Below, piece after piece: positions 63,752 through 64,000 of a stretch of 64,000 bases of DNA. Under the pieces are notes generated by a model that worked only from the letters and a program-made list of their open reading frames with translations, did no database searches and was not told the origin of the DNA. The position numbers and the translations under genes are program-made. The stretch is from Peteryoungia aggregata LMG 23059. GTDB lineage: Bacteria; Pseudomonadota; Alphaproteobacteria; Rhizobiales; Rhizobiaceae. The stretch is from assembly GCF_030814435.1 (NCBI RefSeq), contig NZ_JAUSUW010000004.1, positions 62,001 to 126,000 of the forward strand, read 5' to 3'. Positions within the stretch are counted from its first letter, which is position 1; each line of letters starts with the position of its first letter.

Positions 63752-64000
63752 TTAGGCGGCTTCGGCAGCCAGGCGCTTGGCCTTCTCGATGGCTTCCTCG
63801 ATCGAGCCGACCATGTAGAAGGCGGCTTCCGGCAGGTGGTCGTAGTCGCCGTTGACCAGGCCCTTGAAGCCCTTGATCGTGTCTTCGAGAGCCACCAGCT
63901 TGCCCGGCGAACCGGTGAAGACTTCAGCAACGAAGAACGGCTGCGACAGGAAGCGTTCGATCTTGCGGGCGCGGGCAACGGTCTGCTTGTCGTCTTCCGA
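63752..64000 (-). CDS. atpD: ATP synthase F1 beta subunit, 3' end (partial)
   Basis: The last 82 codons of atpD are present; the gene continues beyond the window end. The fragment reads through the [14 protein letters not shown] segment and the [21 protein letters not shown] region of the beta-subunit C-terminal domain, ending [11 protein letters not shown]. The catalytic nucleotide site is upstream of the window. It precedes atpC on the same strand. Confidence 0.96.
   Translation of the reverse strand, partial: SEDDKQTVARARKIERFLSQPFFVAEVFTGSPGKLVALEDTIKGFKGLVNGDYDHLPEAAFYMVGSIEEAIEKAKRLAAEAA

Overview
The window reads as a chromosomal segment of an alphaproteobacterium of the Rhizobiales, most likely a Rhizobiaceae member (Rhizobium/Agrobacterium/Allorhizobium-like). 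The evidence is GC-rich densely packed genes, a C4-pathway 5-aminolevulinate synthase, the J-domain protein-cobS-cobT cobaltochelatase block, the aroK-aroB-corC and tyrC-hisC arrangements, rhizobial-type uncharacterised families (DUF2125, DUF3108), a BigR/SqrR-type ArsR regulator and promoters of the alphaproteobacterial general stress response. No insertion sequence, prophage, CRISPR array or plasmid replication gene was seen.

Layout. 1-7.7 kb: envelope protein DUF2125, tyrC-hisC, a methyltransferase divergent from gloB plus a cupin gene, lysoplasmalogenase, a drug/metabolite exporter and a DUF3108 protein. 7.7-10 kb: rpmB with a clear promoter and terminator, then a queuosine-precursor transporter whose leader resembles a preQ1-I riboswitch, then a phytase-like lipoprotein. 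10-14 kb: cobT, cobS, a J-domain protein and a BolA protein. 14-24.6 kb: corC/aroB/aroK, a small membrane protein, xerD, accA, a YafK-type lipoprotein, TusA, a His-rich CobW GTPase, a D,D-carboxypeptidase and an M20 amidohydrolase. 24.6-27.7 kb: tRNA-Arg(CCU), then small uncharacterised genes, an ECF sigma factor and a ferritin-like DUF892 protein; five sites in this block match the EcfG-type promoter GGAAC-N16-nGTT. 27.7-33.3 kb: a P1B ATPase, dxr, a serine hydrolase and hemA with an upstream FNR/FixK-type box.

33.5-37.3 kb: a form II CO-dehydrogenase-like molybdenum hydroxylase (coxS-coxL-coxM). 37.6-44.2 kb: a glycine-zipper lipoprotein and tamA-tamB. 44.2-45.7 kb: an Lrp-type regulator divergent from arginase. 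45.9-49.1 kb: a soluble double-PAS chemoreceptor with its own cheW, then an asparaginase. 49.1-56.7 kb: an NAD-dependent molybdenum formate dehydrogenase operon (fdsGBA-fdhD-fdsD) with a LysR and an ArsR/BigR-like regulator. 56.8-63.2 kb: L-lactate dehydrogenase, then LysR, an aldehyde dehydrogenase, an enolase-superfamily dehydratase and a GMC oxidoreductase that look like one catabolic unit. The window ends in atpC and the 3' end of atpD.

The most noteworthy signals are the general-stress-response cluster at 25-27.7 kb, the start-codon-overlapping preQ1-like leader at 8274-8302, a perfect 28-bp inverted repeat element between fdsB and fdsA, and the FixK-like palindrome upstream of hemA. All functional calls are from reading the sequence and recalling family features; no database search was run.
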